A DNA stretch of 64,000 nt. It comes from Emticicia soli. GTDB taxonomy: Bacteria > Bacteroidota > Bacteroidia > Cytophagales > Spirosomataceae. The first letter of the stretch is position 1. Every line of letters starts with the position of its first letter. The position numbers were made by a program, and so were the translations under genes. The DNA lies in contig NZ_JBBEWC010000003.1 of assembly GCF_037860775.1 (NCBI RefSeq), positions 62,001 to 126,000 of the forward strand. The letters run 5' to 3'. Under the pieces are notes generated by a model that did no database searches, was not told the DNA's origin, and saw nothing but the letters and a program-made list of their open reading frames with translations. Below are positions 45,646 through 54,848 of this stretch, piece after piece.

Positions 45646-45909
45646 CTACAAAAAATTGTCGGTCGTCATGCGCTCTATCCCTATAATTTCTTTTGCTAAC
45701 CAGCGTTCTTGCCGACTTTTAAATATAATAATGCTGTCATTATCTTCGTCGATTATTTTCTTTGCTCCGGCAAGCATTTCTTTTAGCTTGATTTCAGTTA
45801 TTTCGCCCTCAAATACCGAATTCTGTATCCAATTTAAGTATTTTCGGCAGTGCTTTAGCATCTTGCCGACACGCTTTTCACCAATATCATAAACCAAAAT
45901 TACATACAT
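45646..45909 (-). CDS. cas2: Cas2, CRISPR spacer-acquisition nuclease subunit
   Basis: 87 residues, typical. Ferredoxin-like fold with the N-terminal YVILVYDIGEKRVGKMLKHC (D8 is the conserved acidic residue) and the VFEGEITEIKLKEML region. Dimer that bridges two Cas1 dimers in the integrase. Last gene of the cas operon, 50 bases after cas1; the leader lies directly beyond. The end overlaps one of the leader inverted repeats. Confidence 0.95.
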   Translation of the reverse strand: MYVILVYDIGEKRVGKMLKHCRKYLNWIQNSVFEGEITEIKLKEMLAGAKKIIDEDNDSIIIFKSRQERWLAKEIIGIERMTTDNFL

Positions 45910-45959
45910 TTGCTAAAAATTTATATCCGAAATCAAAAAATAGTAGTCCCGATAGTAAA

Positions 45960-46964
45960 TCACCATAGCATCTTGAATGGTTTGTATTCTTCTATTCCTA
46001 ACAGATGCTTTTGTAGCTTATAGCATTCGAGTTTTATCAGATGCTTGTAAGATACATTCCGGCTCAATTTCCTGTGTTTGAATGTCTCTTTCAGCTTCTC
46101 CTCAAAGGTCTGCACGAATAACTTTCTGGCCGAATCTTTCATTACACAAGCATTCAACTCTTTTCTGAAATCATTGGCTTTTATCTGACGTTTATTCAAT
46201 ACCGTAAATATAATTCTATCGATTAATATAGGTTTGAAAATCTCGGCCATATCAAGTGCTAAAGAATATCGTCTGTAACCTGGCTCGTGCAGAAAACTAA
46301 TAGTTGGATTTAGCTGTGTATGATAAATCTGGCTGAGGCAGGCCGAATAACACAACATGTTACCAAACGAAATCAGTGTATTTATCTCGTTATTGGGTGG
46401 TTGCTTGGTTCTGCTACCCATTTCAAAATCATTAATTATTTTGTCGAATCCGGCGTAATATGCCTGTCGGATATTTCCTTCTATACCCATCAATTCATCG
46501 ATTCGGGTAGTAGTACTAACCAACAACTGATAATTTGTAATACGCTCGATACTATCACCAACGTCTTTGCCTCTGTTGGCATAATAACTCAGATTCTTAA
46601 GCATATTAAAAGCAGCCCCCTCAATAAATTTACGGGCAATTATCAGTCGTTTTTTATCTGAAGTATAATACTTCGTTTGTTCAATCTGCATTTTTCCGGC
46701 CAATAGATAATCTTTCGACATAAACGAGCCTGTATAATGTTCGTAATAGTCGAAAAAGTGTACCGATACATGATTTTTCCCTAAGAAATTATACAAGGCC
46801 GAATTCGCATCTAAACTCCCAAAACAATAGATGTTATCTACGGTCTCGATAGGAATATAGCGGGTTTGTCCCTCAACGTTATTCTCGTCGACAGGTGTAA
46901 AACTGAGGGTGTTATCTCGGCGTGACATCCTGCCGGGATTAAACAAATAGTATGTCTTTTTCAT
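45960..46964 (-). CDS. cas1: Cas1, CRISPR integrase
   Basis: 334 residues from the ATG at 46964 (an upstream in-frame start at 46994 would overlap cas4). Type I-B Cas1: YYLFNPGRMSRRDNTLSF start, catalytic E162 in GIEGNIRQAYYAGF, H226 in FLHEPGYRR and D238 in SLALDMAEIF. Integrates new spacers at the leader end with Cas2; Cas4 assists in PAM selection. Starts 8 bases after cas4. Confidence 0.97.
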   Translation of the reverse strand: MKKTYYLFNPGRMSRRDNTLSFTPVDENNVEGQTRYIPIETVDNIYCFGSLDANSALYNFLGKNHVSVHFFDYYEHYTGSFMSKDYLLAGKMQIEQTKYYTSDKKRLIIARKFIEGAAFNMLKNLSYYANRGKDVGDSIERITNYQLLVSTTTRIDELMGIEGNIRQAYYAGFDKIINDFEMGSRTKQPPNNEINTLISFGNMLCYSACLSQIYHTQLNPTISFLHEPGYRRYSLALDMAEIFKPILIDRIIFTVLNKRQIKANDFRKELNACVMKDSARKLFVQTFEEKLKETFKHRKLSRNVSYKHLIKLECYKLQKHLLGIEEYKPFKMLW

Positions 46965-46972
46965 GATATAAT

Positions 46973-47515
46973 TTATTCTTCTCCAACCCAGCAAAACTCA
47001 AAAAAACTACAAGATTTACATTTGCTGACAGGCAGTCGCTCGGGACAAGCCTCTTGATTTACAATTTCGTGGGTCTTTAGAATCTGATCTTCTATCAGCA
47101 GTTGATCTTCGGGTGTCAGGCTAACCTTCTCCGTTAAACGTAACCTCGGATACTCTATTAAGCCATACTCTGCTTTGATGTCGTTGAGGCGTAGTACATA
47201 TAAATAAAACTGAACCTGCGCAATGTGGGCTTGCTCTTTGGCCGCCGATTTCTTGACCTCATGCACAATGCCTCGTTGCGCATCAAAAAAGTCTATTTTT
47301 GCTGCTAGTTGAATTGAATTAGCGGAAGAAGGAAGCGTACCCGAAGCCTCAACCTCTGTCCAGCGTTCGGCACGTTGAGGGTAACTCTCCTGACCGATTA
47401 ACTTACCCTCAGCAACTATCTCTGAAGTATGCTCCATCCTGATGCCATGCGCATGCAGCCAAACCTTCCGAGGGCAAAGCATAAGATAGTTGATGAGGGT
47501 AGCGGTGATGGGCAT
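46973..47515 (-). CDS. cas4: Cas4, CRISPR adaptation exonuclease
   Basis: 180 residues. Fe-S cluster Cys C14 and C166, C169, C175 (LMLCPRK ... KCKSCSFFEFC), RecB nuclease residues D75, E86 and K88 in KIDFFDAQRGIVHEVKKS. Trims prespacers and helps to choose PAM-correct, correctly oriented spacers for Cas1-Cas2. Four bases after cas3 stop. Confidence 0.95.
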   Translation of the reverse strand: MPITATLINYLMLCPRKVWLHAHGIRMEHTSEIVAEGKLIGQESYPQRAERWTEVEASGTLPSSANSIQLAAKIDFFDAQRGIVHEVKKSAAKEQAHIAQVQFYLYVLRLNDIKAEYGLIEYPRLRLTEKVSLTPEDQLLIEDQILKTHEIVNQEACPERLPVSKCKSCSFFEFCWVGEE

Positions 47516-47518
47516 GGT

Positions 47519-49765
47519 TTAAAAACTTATACTATCAAAAGTGTCACCTAATTGTGTATACCCAACTATATTGTGGTAGAATAAATTTTGGGCGACTATA
47601 ACATTATTTTCTTCATCAATAAATTTCTCTTTTACTTCATAAAAATATACAGATACGAGTAGTTGGTTCGCTTCTATATACTCTTTATTTTTAATGTGTT
47701 GTTTGAATGGAGTAATTAAGTTATAACACAAAACATCAATTTTCTTATTATTGCTTTCAATAGCATCTTCTACCCAATCTCGCCAGTCACCAGCAATCCA
47801 GTTTTCTTCATAGTCTTTGATAGTAGAGTTTGAAAGTCCTTTTTCAAAATCTTCGTTTTGTGTTTTATTATAACCATTAGTATATACATCATTACAAACT
47901 TCTATTAAATCTTGCTCTGATAGAGATTGCTTATCTAATTTATATAAAGAAGTCCAAGTTTGTGAAAGAACCTCAATATCATAAAAAGGAGTATTGCCAG
48001 TAATATTTTCAAATAGAAAAACAGGAGCTTGGCCTTTTTTACCTGCTCTATTTACACGCCCAAACCGTTGAATAAGAGCATCAATTGGTGCATTCTCGAT
48101 AAAAGCTATGTCATAATCAATATCTAGACTAACTTCAACAGCTTGCGTGGCTATAAGCAATTGAGGCCGTTCTTGTTCATTTTCATGAGTTATGGATTCC
48201 TCAATTTTACTCCTGTCTCTTTTATGAAAGCCACTATGGAGTAATCTTACTGACTTGTTAAAGCCAATAGTTTTGTATAAGTCCTGGGCTGTTTTTACGT
48301 TATTTACAATTACTAAAACACTTTTGCCTTTTGCTAAATATTCTCTTATTAATTCAACACTATCTGAAATATATTTATCAGGCTGACAAAATAAGATATG
48401 TCTTTTTCTGTCCAGAATAGCTTTATCACTTTCTATTTGTGGATTTGGTCTTATTAGTTTTGTATAATCTCCTTCAAAAATTTCTTTAATGATTATGTCT
48501 AACATGAAATTTGGAATGGTTGCCGACATAAATAAGAATTTCGCATTAAACAACTTTCTGAATAGTTTAATACTTGCTAAAAGTAGACCTGTCAGAAGAG
48601 CATCATAAGTATGAAATTCATCAATGATAAAAATTGCATTTTTATAATCATAAAGTGATAACTCCCATCCTTTTCCTTTTAAAGAAGTCCTTAAAATCTG
48701 ATGTAGAGTTGCGACTTTCACAGGGTAAAAAAGTTCAGCTGAAAGTGCCTTTTTACTTCTCGCTTCTTGCGCTATTTCAACTGATGTTTTGTCTACGTTT
48801 GAATCTTCATTGGCAAGTTGTTGATAAAAGAAATCTAAGGTCTTGGAATGAAGTGCCGTTACTTTATCTGCACCATAAATAATAGATAGTCTTTTTACCA
48901 TTGCATTAATACTTGCGGTATATGGCAATAAGTAGAATAAACGTGCATTCTCTGTTTGATTCACCAATACCCAACTTAAAGCTGCTTCGGTTTTTCCGGA
49001 GCCGGTAGGTGCATGAAGAATCGCATCTGAAATAATATCTTGCATTTTCTGTTGAAATGCACGAAACTCAAAAAAACGCCCATTCTTTTGCGGTTGAAAG
49101 TCTTTTAAATTAATTTTTTTATAAGTAGGGATATTTTCTTCCTTTCTTGCAGAGCCAATATGATCAGACGCAATCAACAATGCCCTCATAAAAGATAGGT
49201 TTTTCCTCTCTTCTTTGATATTAATTACTTTATGCTGGTGTGATGCCCGAAGTATTTTAATACGTTCCTTATGTATTTGAGAATTAGGTTGATTCTGAAA
49301 TGTATCTATATCATAATCAAATACTTTTAACCAACTTACAAGAGTTTCATAATTAAGTAGATGCCGGGCATTTGAAAAATGATATTCCATATCATCTTTT
49401 AATACCGCATCTTCTAATCGTTTCGTACTTCTCTCATTAATAATTCCTTTATGATGGGTGGCAATCGCAAAAAGTTCGTCTTCTGGTAAATTGAGAAAGT
49501 TTTCACAAAACCATAGAGATATGATTTCATGACGAATGTTTACATCTTTATCTCCATTGAGTCTGCGCTGAAAATCCGAATGTAGTTTTCCTAAATCATG
49601 TAAAATAGCACAGCGTAGAAGTTTTTCTTTCCAATAAGTCTTTTCAGCGGCTGTAAAAGGTAACCTTTCAATTAGATTCATACCTGCCGTAATTACATGA
49701 CGTGTATGCATTTCTAAAGTAGTAACCTCATCACTCTTTGCAAATATTTTATCCCAGTCAATCAT
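47519..49765 (-). CDS. cas3: Cas3, HD nuclease-helicase fusion
   Basis: 748 residues. HD domain with H23, H56-D57 (ILHDLGKLHSDF), H79 and H104-H105 (THHKG); helicase Walker A GSGKT (255-259), DEFH box at 382-385, SAT (414-416) and motif VI QRFGRVNR (566-573). Unwinds and degrades target DNA recruited by Cascade, the effector step of type I interference. All catalytic motifs look intact. Follows cas5 by 35 bases. Confidence 0.97.
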   Translation of the reverse strand: MIDWDKIFAKSDEVTTLEMHTRHVITAGMNLIERLPFTAAEKTYWKEKLLRCAILHDLGKLHSDFQRRLNGDKDVNIRHEIISLWFCENFLNLPEDELFAIATHHKGIINERSTKRLEDAVLKDDMEYHFSNARHLLNYETLVSWLKVFDYDIDTFQNQPNSQIHKERIKILRASHQHKVINIKEERKNLSFMRALLIASDHIGSARKEENIPTYKKINLKDFQPQKNGRFFEFRAFQQKMQDIISDAILHAPTGSGKTEAALSWVLVNQTENARLFYLLPYTASINAMVKRLSIIYGADKVTALHSKTLDFFYQQLANEDSNVDKTSVEIAQEARSKKALSAELFYPVKVATLHQILRTSLKGKGWELSLYDYKNAIFIIDEFHTYDALLTGLLLASIKLFRKLFNAKFLFMSATIPNFMLDIIIKEIFEGDYTKLIRPNPQIESDKAILDRKRHILFCQPDKYISDSVELIREYLAKGKSVLVIVNNVKTAQDLYKTIGFNKSVRLLHSGFHKRDRSKIEESITHENEQERPQLLIATQAVEVSLDIDYDIAFIENAPIDALIQRFGRVNRAGKKGQAPVFLFENITGNTPFYDIEVLSQTWTSLYKLDKQSLSEQDLIEVCNDVYTNGYNKTQNEDFEKGLSNSTIKDYEENWIAGDWRDWVEDAIESNNKKIDVLCYNLITPFKQHIKNKEYIEANQLLVSVYFYEVKEKFIDEENNVIVAQNLFYHNIVGYTQLGDTFDSISF

Positions 49766-49800
49766 ATATTTTTAATTCCAGTTTTAGAAAAGGAATTTAT

Positions 49801-50478
49801 TTAGGACGAAAATTGATGTAAATAGAAACCAACAGGCTCTTTTTCAATTGTTTGAAATAAGTTAGGCATTGTTAAGAATTGTACGCTATCAGAAGGAATT
49901 GCCATAAAGATGCTTGTTTTTGTAGGCTTCCTTCCTCCCCCTATTTCTTCATTTTCTGAAAATGCTTCTGCTAACTGTATTAATTGTCCCCCAAGTTGAA
50001 GCTTGGGAGTAAATGGTAGCATACAGCCAAAAACCTTGGTTGTTTGTACTGGCTGAGCATCGATTTGTTTGGTATACTCAATTTTAAGAATATCTTGTGA
50101 TCTTCCTAGAGATGGTGTGCCAATTGGGTTTTTAAAGTAGACTTCCCAATCCAGTCGGTCTATCCAGATTTTCAGTTTAGGCATTACATGAAACTCTCTG
50201 GCATATGCATCAGAGCCTTTTGAGTGAGACTTCAATTTCTTTCCATCAAATTCTAATCGTTGCCGAGTTTCAAGGTCAGTTCCTATTGTATCAAATGAAT
50301 ATTGATACCCTATAGAAACTTCATGAGCGTCAACGACTCTGCCCAAACAACAACCAATAATACCTAAAAGAATAGAGTATGTAGGTACTGGTAAACAAAT
50401 AGCATTCCCTGACAAAATAAAAGGCATTCGAGGGGTTGCAGTCCAACCAGTAAAATAAACTTCTAAAAATTTATTCAT
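49801..50478 (-). CDS. cas5: Cas5 (Cst5/Cas5t type), Cascade subunit
   Basis: 225 residues. N-terminal FLEVYFTGWTATPRMPFILS NAI pattern is that of Cas5t, followed by PTYSILLGIIGCCLGR (the Cas5 glycine-rich loop). It caps the 5' handle of crRNA in Cascade. Overlaps cas7 by eight bases, so coupled. Confidence 0.9.
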   Translation of the reverse strand: MNKFLEVYFTGWTATPRMPFILSGNAICLPVPTYSILLGIIGCCLGRVVDAHEVSIGYQYSFDTIGTDLETRQRLEFDGKKLKSHSKGSDAYAREFHVMPKLKIWIDRLDWEVYFKNPIGTPSLGRSQDILKIEYTKQIDAQPVQTTKVFGCMLPFTPKLQLGGQLIQLAEAFSENEEIGGGRKPTKTSIFMAIPSDSVQFLTMPNLFQTIEKEPVGFYLHQFSS

Positions 50479-51493
50479 TGATAAGGAATTTTTGGTTGAA
50501 TTGATTTACAATACCAATTGGAGAATCAATAATAAAACCCTCACCTAAGGCTTTTACCTCTGTCTCATTTTGTAAATAACCGGAACGAATCCCTATATGA
50601 ATTGGAGTAGCTAATTTATCTTTGTAATCACTAGCTATTTGCTGAATAGCTTCAATATTTAAAATCGGCTTTTCTCCAGTGCCAATAAATAGATTATTGA
50701 AAACCGGATTGGCAGATTCTAAACCAGCTAGAATTAAAACCTTAGGAGCAACATCAGACCCAAAAGCTGATTGTTTAGCTCCACCACGTAAAAAAGCCAA
50801 CCCTTTTAGTAAACCTGAAGCATGATTTCTACGAATTTTTTCAGCATCTTTTAATGTATATCTCTTGAATTTCCCATTTAAATCGGATACGTCGAAGTTA
50901 TCGGCATTTTTTTCTACTAAGTCCTTTGATAATTCTTGATGGCTACCTAAATTATCAAATACTCCTAAACGATAATATTCTAAATTGAAGAAGCCCTCTA
51001 AATGTGTTGAATAAAATCTGGTTGAGTAGGGTAGAGGAGTACCTTCCTTCAAATGCACAAAAGCTTCATCTGTCGACAATACCCGCATATTTTTAATTCC
51101 CTTTAGTATTGAGGTTTTAAAAGGAGAAGTTCTTTGAATGCTTTCTTCGTCTTTGCCTCCACTTTTCATGTATCCAAATAAATCGTCTTCAGGGAAATCA
51201 ATTGGATTTAGTTCAGTCGCAATTTTAGTAGTTGTACCTTTTTCAGATTCCTTAATACTTTTGAGGTCACTTGGTTGCCAGTTGTTCTCTTCATTAGTGG
51301 TATTTCTAAGCCAACGACGCCAAGATTGAGCAGAAACATAAGGAACTTCTTCTAAACGGCCATTAACTTTTTCTTTAAATGTTTTAGGAATTACCTTGTT
51401 TTTATCTTCACCTACGCCTAAACCAGCACCATTCAAAAATGCAGCGGTAGCATCAATAAGTAATGCACCAGTAATATTATTTAATTGTCCCAT
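50471..51493 (-). CDS. cas7: Cas7 (Cst2/DevR family), Cascade backbone
   Basis: 340 residues. Start LNNITGALLIDATAAFLNGA and RLEEVPYVSAQSWRRWLRNT are the Cst2/DevR hallmark; later GLAFLRGGAKQSAFGSDVAP. It multimerises along the spacer part of crRNA. Nine bases after cas8. Together with the Cst1-like Cas8 it fixes the subtype as I-B of the Tneap kind. Confidence 0.92.
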   Translation of the reverse strand: MGQLNNITGALLIDATAAFLNGAGLGVGEDKNKVIPKTFKEKVNGRLEEVPYVSAQSWRRWLRNTTNEENNWQPSDLKSIKESEKGTTTKIATELNPIDFPEDDLFGYMKSGGKDEESIQRTSPFKTSILKGIKNMRVLSTDEAFVHLKEGTPLPYSTRFYSTHLEGFFNLEYYRLGVFDNLGSHQELSKDLVEKNADNFDVSDLNGKFKRYTLKDAEKIRRNHASGLLKGLAFLRGGAKQSAFGSDVAPKVLILAGLESANPVFNNLFIGTGEKPILNIEAIQQIASDYKDKLATPIHIGIRSGYLQNETEVKALGEGFIIDSPIGIVNQFNQKFLINE

Positions 51494-51502
51494 AGAATTT
51501 AA

Positions 51503-53521
51503 TTAGTTTATATTTAATAATGATTCTTCATTTATTTTTTTGAGAATAGAAAACTTAAAAATGAATCGGGCTAATGAGGGAGAAAATTCTCCATATGGAT
51601 TATACAACAAGTTGTCAGACCATTGCTTTGTTGGTTCTTTTTCAATTAAGTATGCGTTAGTTTTTTCAATCGCTTCTTCGAACCAACTTAAAAATTGAGA
51701 GGTGCTATCAGGAATACTATTTATCTGCTGTTCTAACTTTTTAGTGCTGTTGTATTTGAATAAATAATAATCTTTATAATCCTTACTGAAATTTTGTGTC
51801 GTTTCTACCCATGTTTGGATTTTATTTTCCATGTTATATTCAGAAGATATAGCTAAAGGCTTATATGATAAAGATTCCGTACTACTCGGTTGAAGAAAAT
51901 ATAGATGTAAAATTTCGTTGATAGCAAAGCGTGCAGGTCTCAATTCATCATCATATAAAGCATATAGAATGTTTTCAATATTGATGTCAACAGAGTTTCT
52001 CAAAAATACTCCTTGGTAATTAACAGATTTATATTCTTGAATACTTACCAAGTCTTTTATTATACTTGATTGTCTTATATCATTTTGGATAAGTGCAATA
52101 AGCCATTGACAAATTTTTGAAGTCTCAGATGATTCTTCTTTAATGTCAGGTAGTAGAGTATCAAAGATCTTTTTCTGATAGTAGAAATGAATAAGTTTAT
52201 TTAGTTTGTAAAAATGGTTTTTAATAGGTACTTCATTATTATCGTCCAGAATCTGTAAATGATGGCTGAAGTTCCATTCCCCATTCTTAGTAGCTTCTAT
52301 TAATACTACGTATAAATCTGATTTATACTCTCTTTCATTCCATGCACTAGTATCTGATAAGTATTTTTCAAAAGCCTTTGTTTTATATTTGTTTACTAAG
52401 TAAGCTAAATAACGAGCATATTTAATGCTTTTTGGGCTTTCAATAATATTAAAGTAACTCTCTAAAAAATCTACAGATACACCATCATATTGAGTTGCTT
52501 TTTTACCAGAACCAAACTTATTTGGATATAAGAGCCACCATTCTTTATTATCTTCCAGAGATTCTAAAAAACTGTAAGCAGATTCACTTTTACTAAGAAT
52601 ATTTCTGACTTCAATTCTAACACTTGGATTTCTACATAATTTGAGGAGTTTTTTAATTAATGAGTTTGGGATTCTATCTATCTCACAACTGGCCCCTGTT
52701 CCAGAATTTGAAAAACTCCATAGATTCAAATCGGAATACTCATCATCTACCTCTTTCCTTTCAAGAATTTGTATTGCTTTCAACAAATAATTCCCTTTAG
52801 AGTAGTCTCTTACGTTTTCTATCGAAGCAGTATTACTAACTAAAGCTATTCTATCTTGCAAATCCTTTACATTGTCAGCAATGAATTCTTTCGCAAATTC
52901 AAAGTTTGAAGAATCAATAAGTAAAATGCCACCTTTATAAAGTAAAGAAGCTAAAGGTAAAAACTGCATAATAACTATGCAAATAGGATGAATTTGTATA
53001 GTAAATTTTGCTTGTGGAAGTGCTTGAGCATCAGAGCCTAACCCACCAATTAAAGGAAACCAACTTCTATTAAGTGTTAAATCTGTATTTTCTAAATTAC
53101 CGATGTGTTTCTTTTCTTCTTTAGCCTCTAATTTCTTTAGTTTAAGCGCATTTTTTTGTCTTTCTAATTCATCTTTGTAGAAATCTTCAAAAGATTTTTC
53201 AAAATGTAATCCTGATATTTCACAAATCTTTGTGCCTTGGTTCTCAAAATTATTTAGTATATTTATCAATAGGTGATGATAAGCTTTTTCCCCAGCATCA
53301 TCTTGTTTTTTAGCAGGATTAACTAAAGGATTGTTTAGGCTAAAGAGCATTGTATAACTTTTTAGTCTCTTATTAATAGCCCTTAAATCTTGCTTCTTGT
53401 ATAAGTCGAGCAAAAGAGCAGGGGTGATTTCTGATACATTTTCTAGCTTTCCTAATGCTTCAATTGTCATCAAGGCATTATTGAGCATGGCATTCCCAGT
53501 ATATGTGTTAAATATTGTCAT
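51503..53521 (-). CDS. cas8b1: Cas8b1 (Cst1 family), Cascade large subunit
   Basis: 672 residues from the ATG at 53521, which gives TIFNTYTGNAMLNNALMTIE, the Cst1 N-terminus. The frame could extend 13 residues upstream but that part overlaps another small frame. The large subunit recognises the PAM and recruits Cas3. Sequence is poorly conserved beyond the N-terminus (e.g. LNRSWFPLIGGLGSDAQALP; then QIHPICIVIMQFLPLA), as usual for Cas8. Its start overlaps the end of the 41-residue Cys-rich frame by 14 bases. Confidence 0.9.
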   Translation of the reverse strand: MTIFNTYTGNAMLNNALMTIEALGKLENVSEITPALLLDLYKKQDLRAINKRLKSYTMLFSLNNPLVNPAKKQDDAGEKAYHHLLINILNNFENQGTKICEISGLHFEKSFEDFYKDELERQKNALKLKKLEAKEEKKHIGNLENTDLTLNRSWFPLIGGLGSDAQALPQAKFTIQIHPICIVIMQFLPLASLLYKGGILLIDSSNFEFAKEFIADNVKDLQDRIALVSNTASIENVRDYSKGNYLLKAIQILERKEVDDEYSDLNLWSFSNSGTGASCEIDRIPNSLIKKLLKLCRNPSVRIEVRNILSKSESAYSFLESLEDNKEWWLLYPNKFGSGKKATQYDGVSVDFLESYFNIIESPKSIKYARYLAYLVNKYKTKAFEKYLSDTSAWNEREYKSDLYVVLIEATKNGEWNFSHHLQILDDNNEVPIKNHFYKLNKLIHFYYQKKIFDTLLPDIKEESSETSKICQWLIALIQNDIRQSSIIKDLVSIQEYKSVNYQGVFLRNSVDINIENILYALYDDELRPARFAINEILHLYFLQPSSTESLSYKPLAISSEYNMENKIQTWVETTQNFSKDYKDYYLFKYNSTKKLEQQINSIPDSTSQFLSWFEEAIEKTNAYLIEKEPTKQWSDNLLYNPYGEFSPSLARFIFKFSILKKINEESLLNIN

Positions 53522-53633
53522 CTTTGAAGTAATGTATGTTATTACAAATGTTGCAATCAAATGGAATTAATTCTATTAGTAAACAACAATGCTTACAGTG
53601 TGGTCGATTTATTAGCTTTTCTTGATTTTTCAT
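53508..53633 (-). CDS. 41-residue Cys-rich ORF at the head of the cas operon
   Basis: ATG at 53633, TAA at 53508-53510. Reads MKNQEKLINRPHCKHCCLLI then ELIPFDCNICNNIHYFKDDN I. Five Cys (13, 16, 17, 27, 30) and two His (12, 15 and 34) arranged as C-x2-C ... C-x2-C, like a zinc ribbon or the first half of an AN1 finger. It starts about 15 bases after the promoter (53655-53684) and overlaps cas8 by 14 bases in another frame, so a real first gene or a leader peptide for cas8 are both possible. No homologue can be named from the sequence. Confidence 0.5.
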   Translation of the reverse strand: MKNQEKLINRPHCKHCCLLIELIPFDCNICNNIHYFKDDNI

Positions 53634-53654
53634 TTCTTTTAAATTAGATACACT

Positions 53655-53684
53655 CAAACTTAAAAGAAAATATTTATTTGTCAA
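53655..53684 (-). promoter_or_regulatory. cas operon promoter
   Basis: Minus strand: TTG (53682-53684), 19 bases, TAAGTTTG (53655-53662). Best consensus promoter in the cas locus; the transcript would begin near 53648. Confidence 0.7.
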
Positions 53685-53779
53685 AACATTTAGATATATA
53701 TATAATAGGAGTAAAATAGTTTTTCGTGTTTTTTTTTTACATTCTTGGAAAAAGCTATATTTATCTGCACTTTTACAGA

Positions 53780-53848
53780 GGCTTTGTAAATTAAAGGAAT
53801 AGAAAAATTATATATATGTCTAATCAATAGTACCATATTTACAAAGCC
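53780..53848. promoter_or_regulatory. 12-bp inverted repeat between WYL gene and cas promoter (candidate operator)
   Basis: GGCTTTGTAAAT (53780-53791) and ATTTACAAAGCC (53837-53848), 45 bases apart; TTTACA at 53773-53778 next to TTGTAAA gives a shorter nested palindrome. About 100 bases upstream of the cas promoter on the same strand. The WYL regulator encoded directly upstream is the obvious candidate to bind here; inference. Confidence 0.45.
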
Positions 53849-53912
53849 ATTTTTCTTTCTCCAAAAATACTTAGGCTACTAGGGCAATATCTGCCCCACC
53901 ACTAAAAATCTC

Positions 53913-54836
53913 CTAAAATTTTATCTCCCCACTCTTCTTCCTGATATGCTCAATCAATGATTCTGGCTCAATGATAGCCTTTATATACTCAAAATGACCC
54001 AAAATAAAATTGGTTAATCCCAAAAACTTATCATTCACTTTGCACGCAAAATCATACAAATCATCTTGCTCGGCGCAGGGGTGTATATATGCCTGAGCTA
54101 AAGGGAAGCGTTCAATAAGTTCGTTCAAAGCACCTGTCTTTAGTTTCAGATGCACAAATACCTGTTGGTCGCTCACAATTCTAAATGGGTCTGTAGCGGC
54201 AGAATGGTGTTTTGTTTCGTATTGCCAGGGCTGGTCTTGTACTTTTACTTTCTCAATTCTTGAGATTCGGAAGTGTCGTATTACCTTTTTTTCTACATCA
54301 AAGGCATGAAGAATATCGTCTTTGGTACTCACATTAAAGGGCTCTACCAATCGGTTACTTACTTTACTGCTCATAGTTGAGCGATAGTTAACCAACTGCA
54401 CTACCCGCTTTTGCTTTTTAGCCTGTTCAAGCAGATTAGCTTTGTTGAGAAAGGTCTTTGAGAATAAACTACTTCCCAGTTTTGATACATCATAAATGGT
54501 TTCGAGCTTAGCTCTGATTTTCTCTAAGCGTTTATCTGAGGCATCAGCTTTAGTCAAGGCTTCTAATAAAAATTCTTTTTCTGACTCCGTAAAAAACAAA
54601 ATATCCTGCAGGTATTCTAACGATTTATTAGAGGCAATAAAATACCTGTTTTTATGAGCCACTTTTATCATAAAATCGGCGTCCCGTAGCTCTCCTATAT
54701 CTCGTTTAATAGAATCGGTGCTCACGCCATATTTAGCAGCCAACATACTAAGTGTATAGTAAGAGGGCTGTTCCAGTAAATTTTTTAGAACACCTAATAG
54801 CCTGTTCTTGTGGCTATTATCATGAAAAACGTTCAT
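53913..54836 (-). CDS. WYL-domain transcriptional regulator of the CRISPR locus
   Basis: 307 residues. N-terminal helix-turn-helix (LSMLAAKYGVSTDSIKRDIG, residues about 29-48), WYL-type domain in the middle (VVQLVNYRSTMSSKVSNRLV, then FRISRIEKV) and a WCX-like C-terminal part (FVHLKLKTGALNELIERFPL). WYL domains sense ligands such as nucleotides or single-stranded DNA; such regulators repress CRISPR operons elsewhere. Cotranscribed with cas6 (12 bases) and placed between cas6 and the cas operon. Confidence 0.88.
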   Translation of the reverse strand: MNVFHDNSHKNRLLGVLKNLLEQPSYYTLSMLAAKYGVSTDSIKRDIGELRDADFMIKVAHKNRYFIASNKSLEYLQDILFFTESEKEFLLEALTKADASDKRLEKIRAKLETIYDVSKLGSSLFSKTFLNKANLLEQAKKQKRVVQLVNYRSTMSSKVSNRLVEPFNVSTKDDILHAFDVEKKVIRHFRISRIEKVKVQDQPWQYETKHHSAATDPFRIVSDQQVFVHLKLKTGALNELIERFPLAQAYIHPCAEQDDLYDFACKVNDKFLGLTNFILGHFEYIKAIIEPESLIEHIRKKSGEIKF

Positions 54837-54848
54837 CAGTAATTTATT

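Noticed and set aside
45581..45892. 103-residue plus-strand frame over cas2
   Set aside because: Antisense shadow of cas2 and of the leader; no start context and no family features.
46965..46994. Earlier start for cas1
   Set aside because: It would overlap the end of cas4 and add ten residues not found in Cas1; the ATG at 46964 starts the typical YYLFNPGRMSRR.
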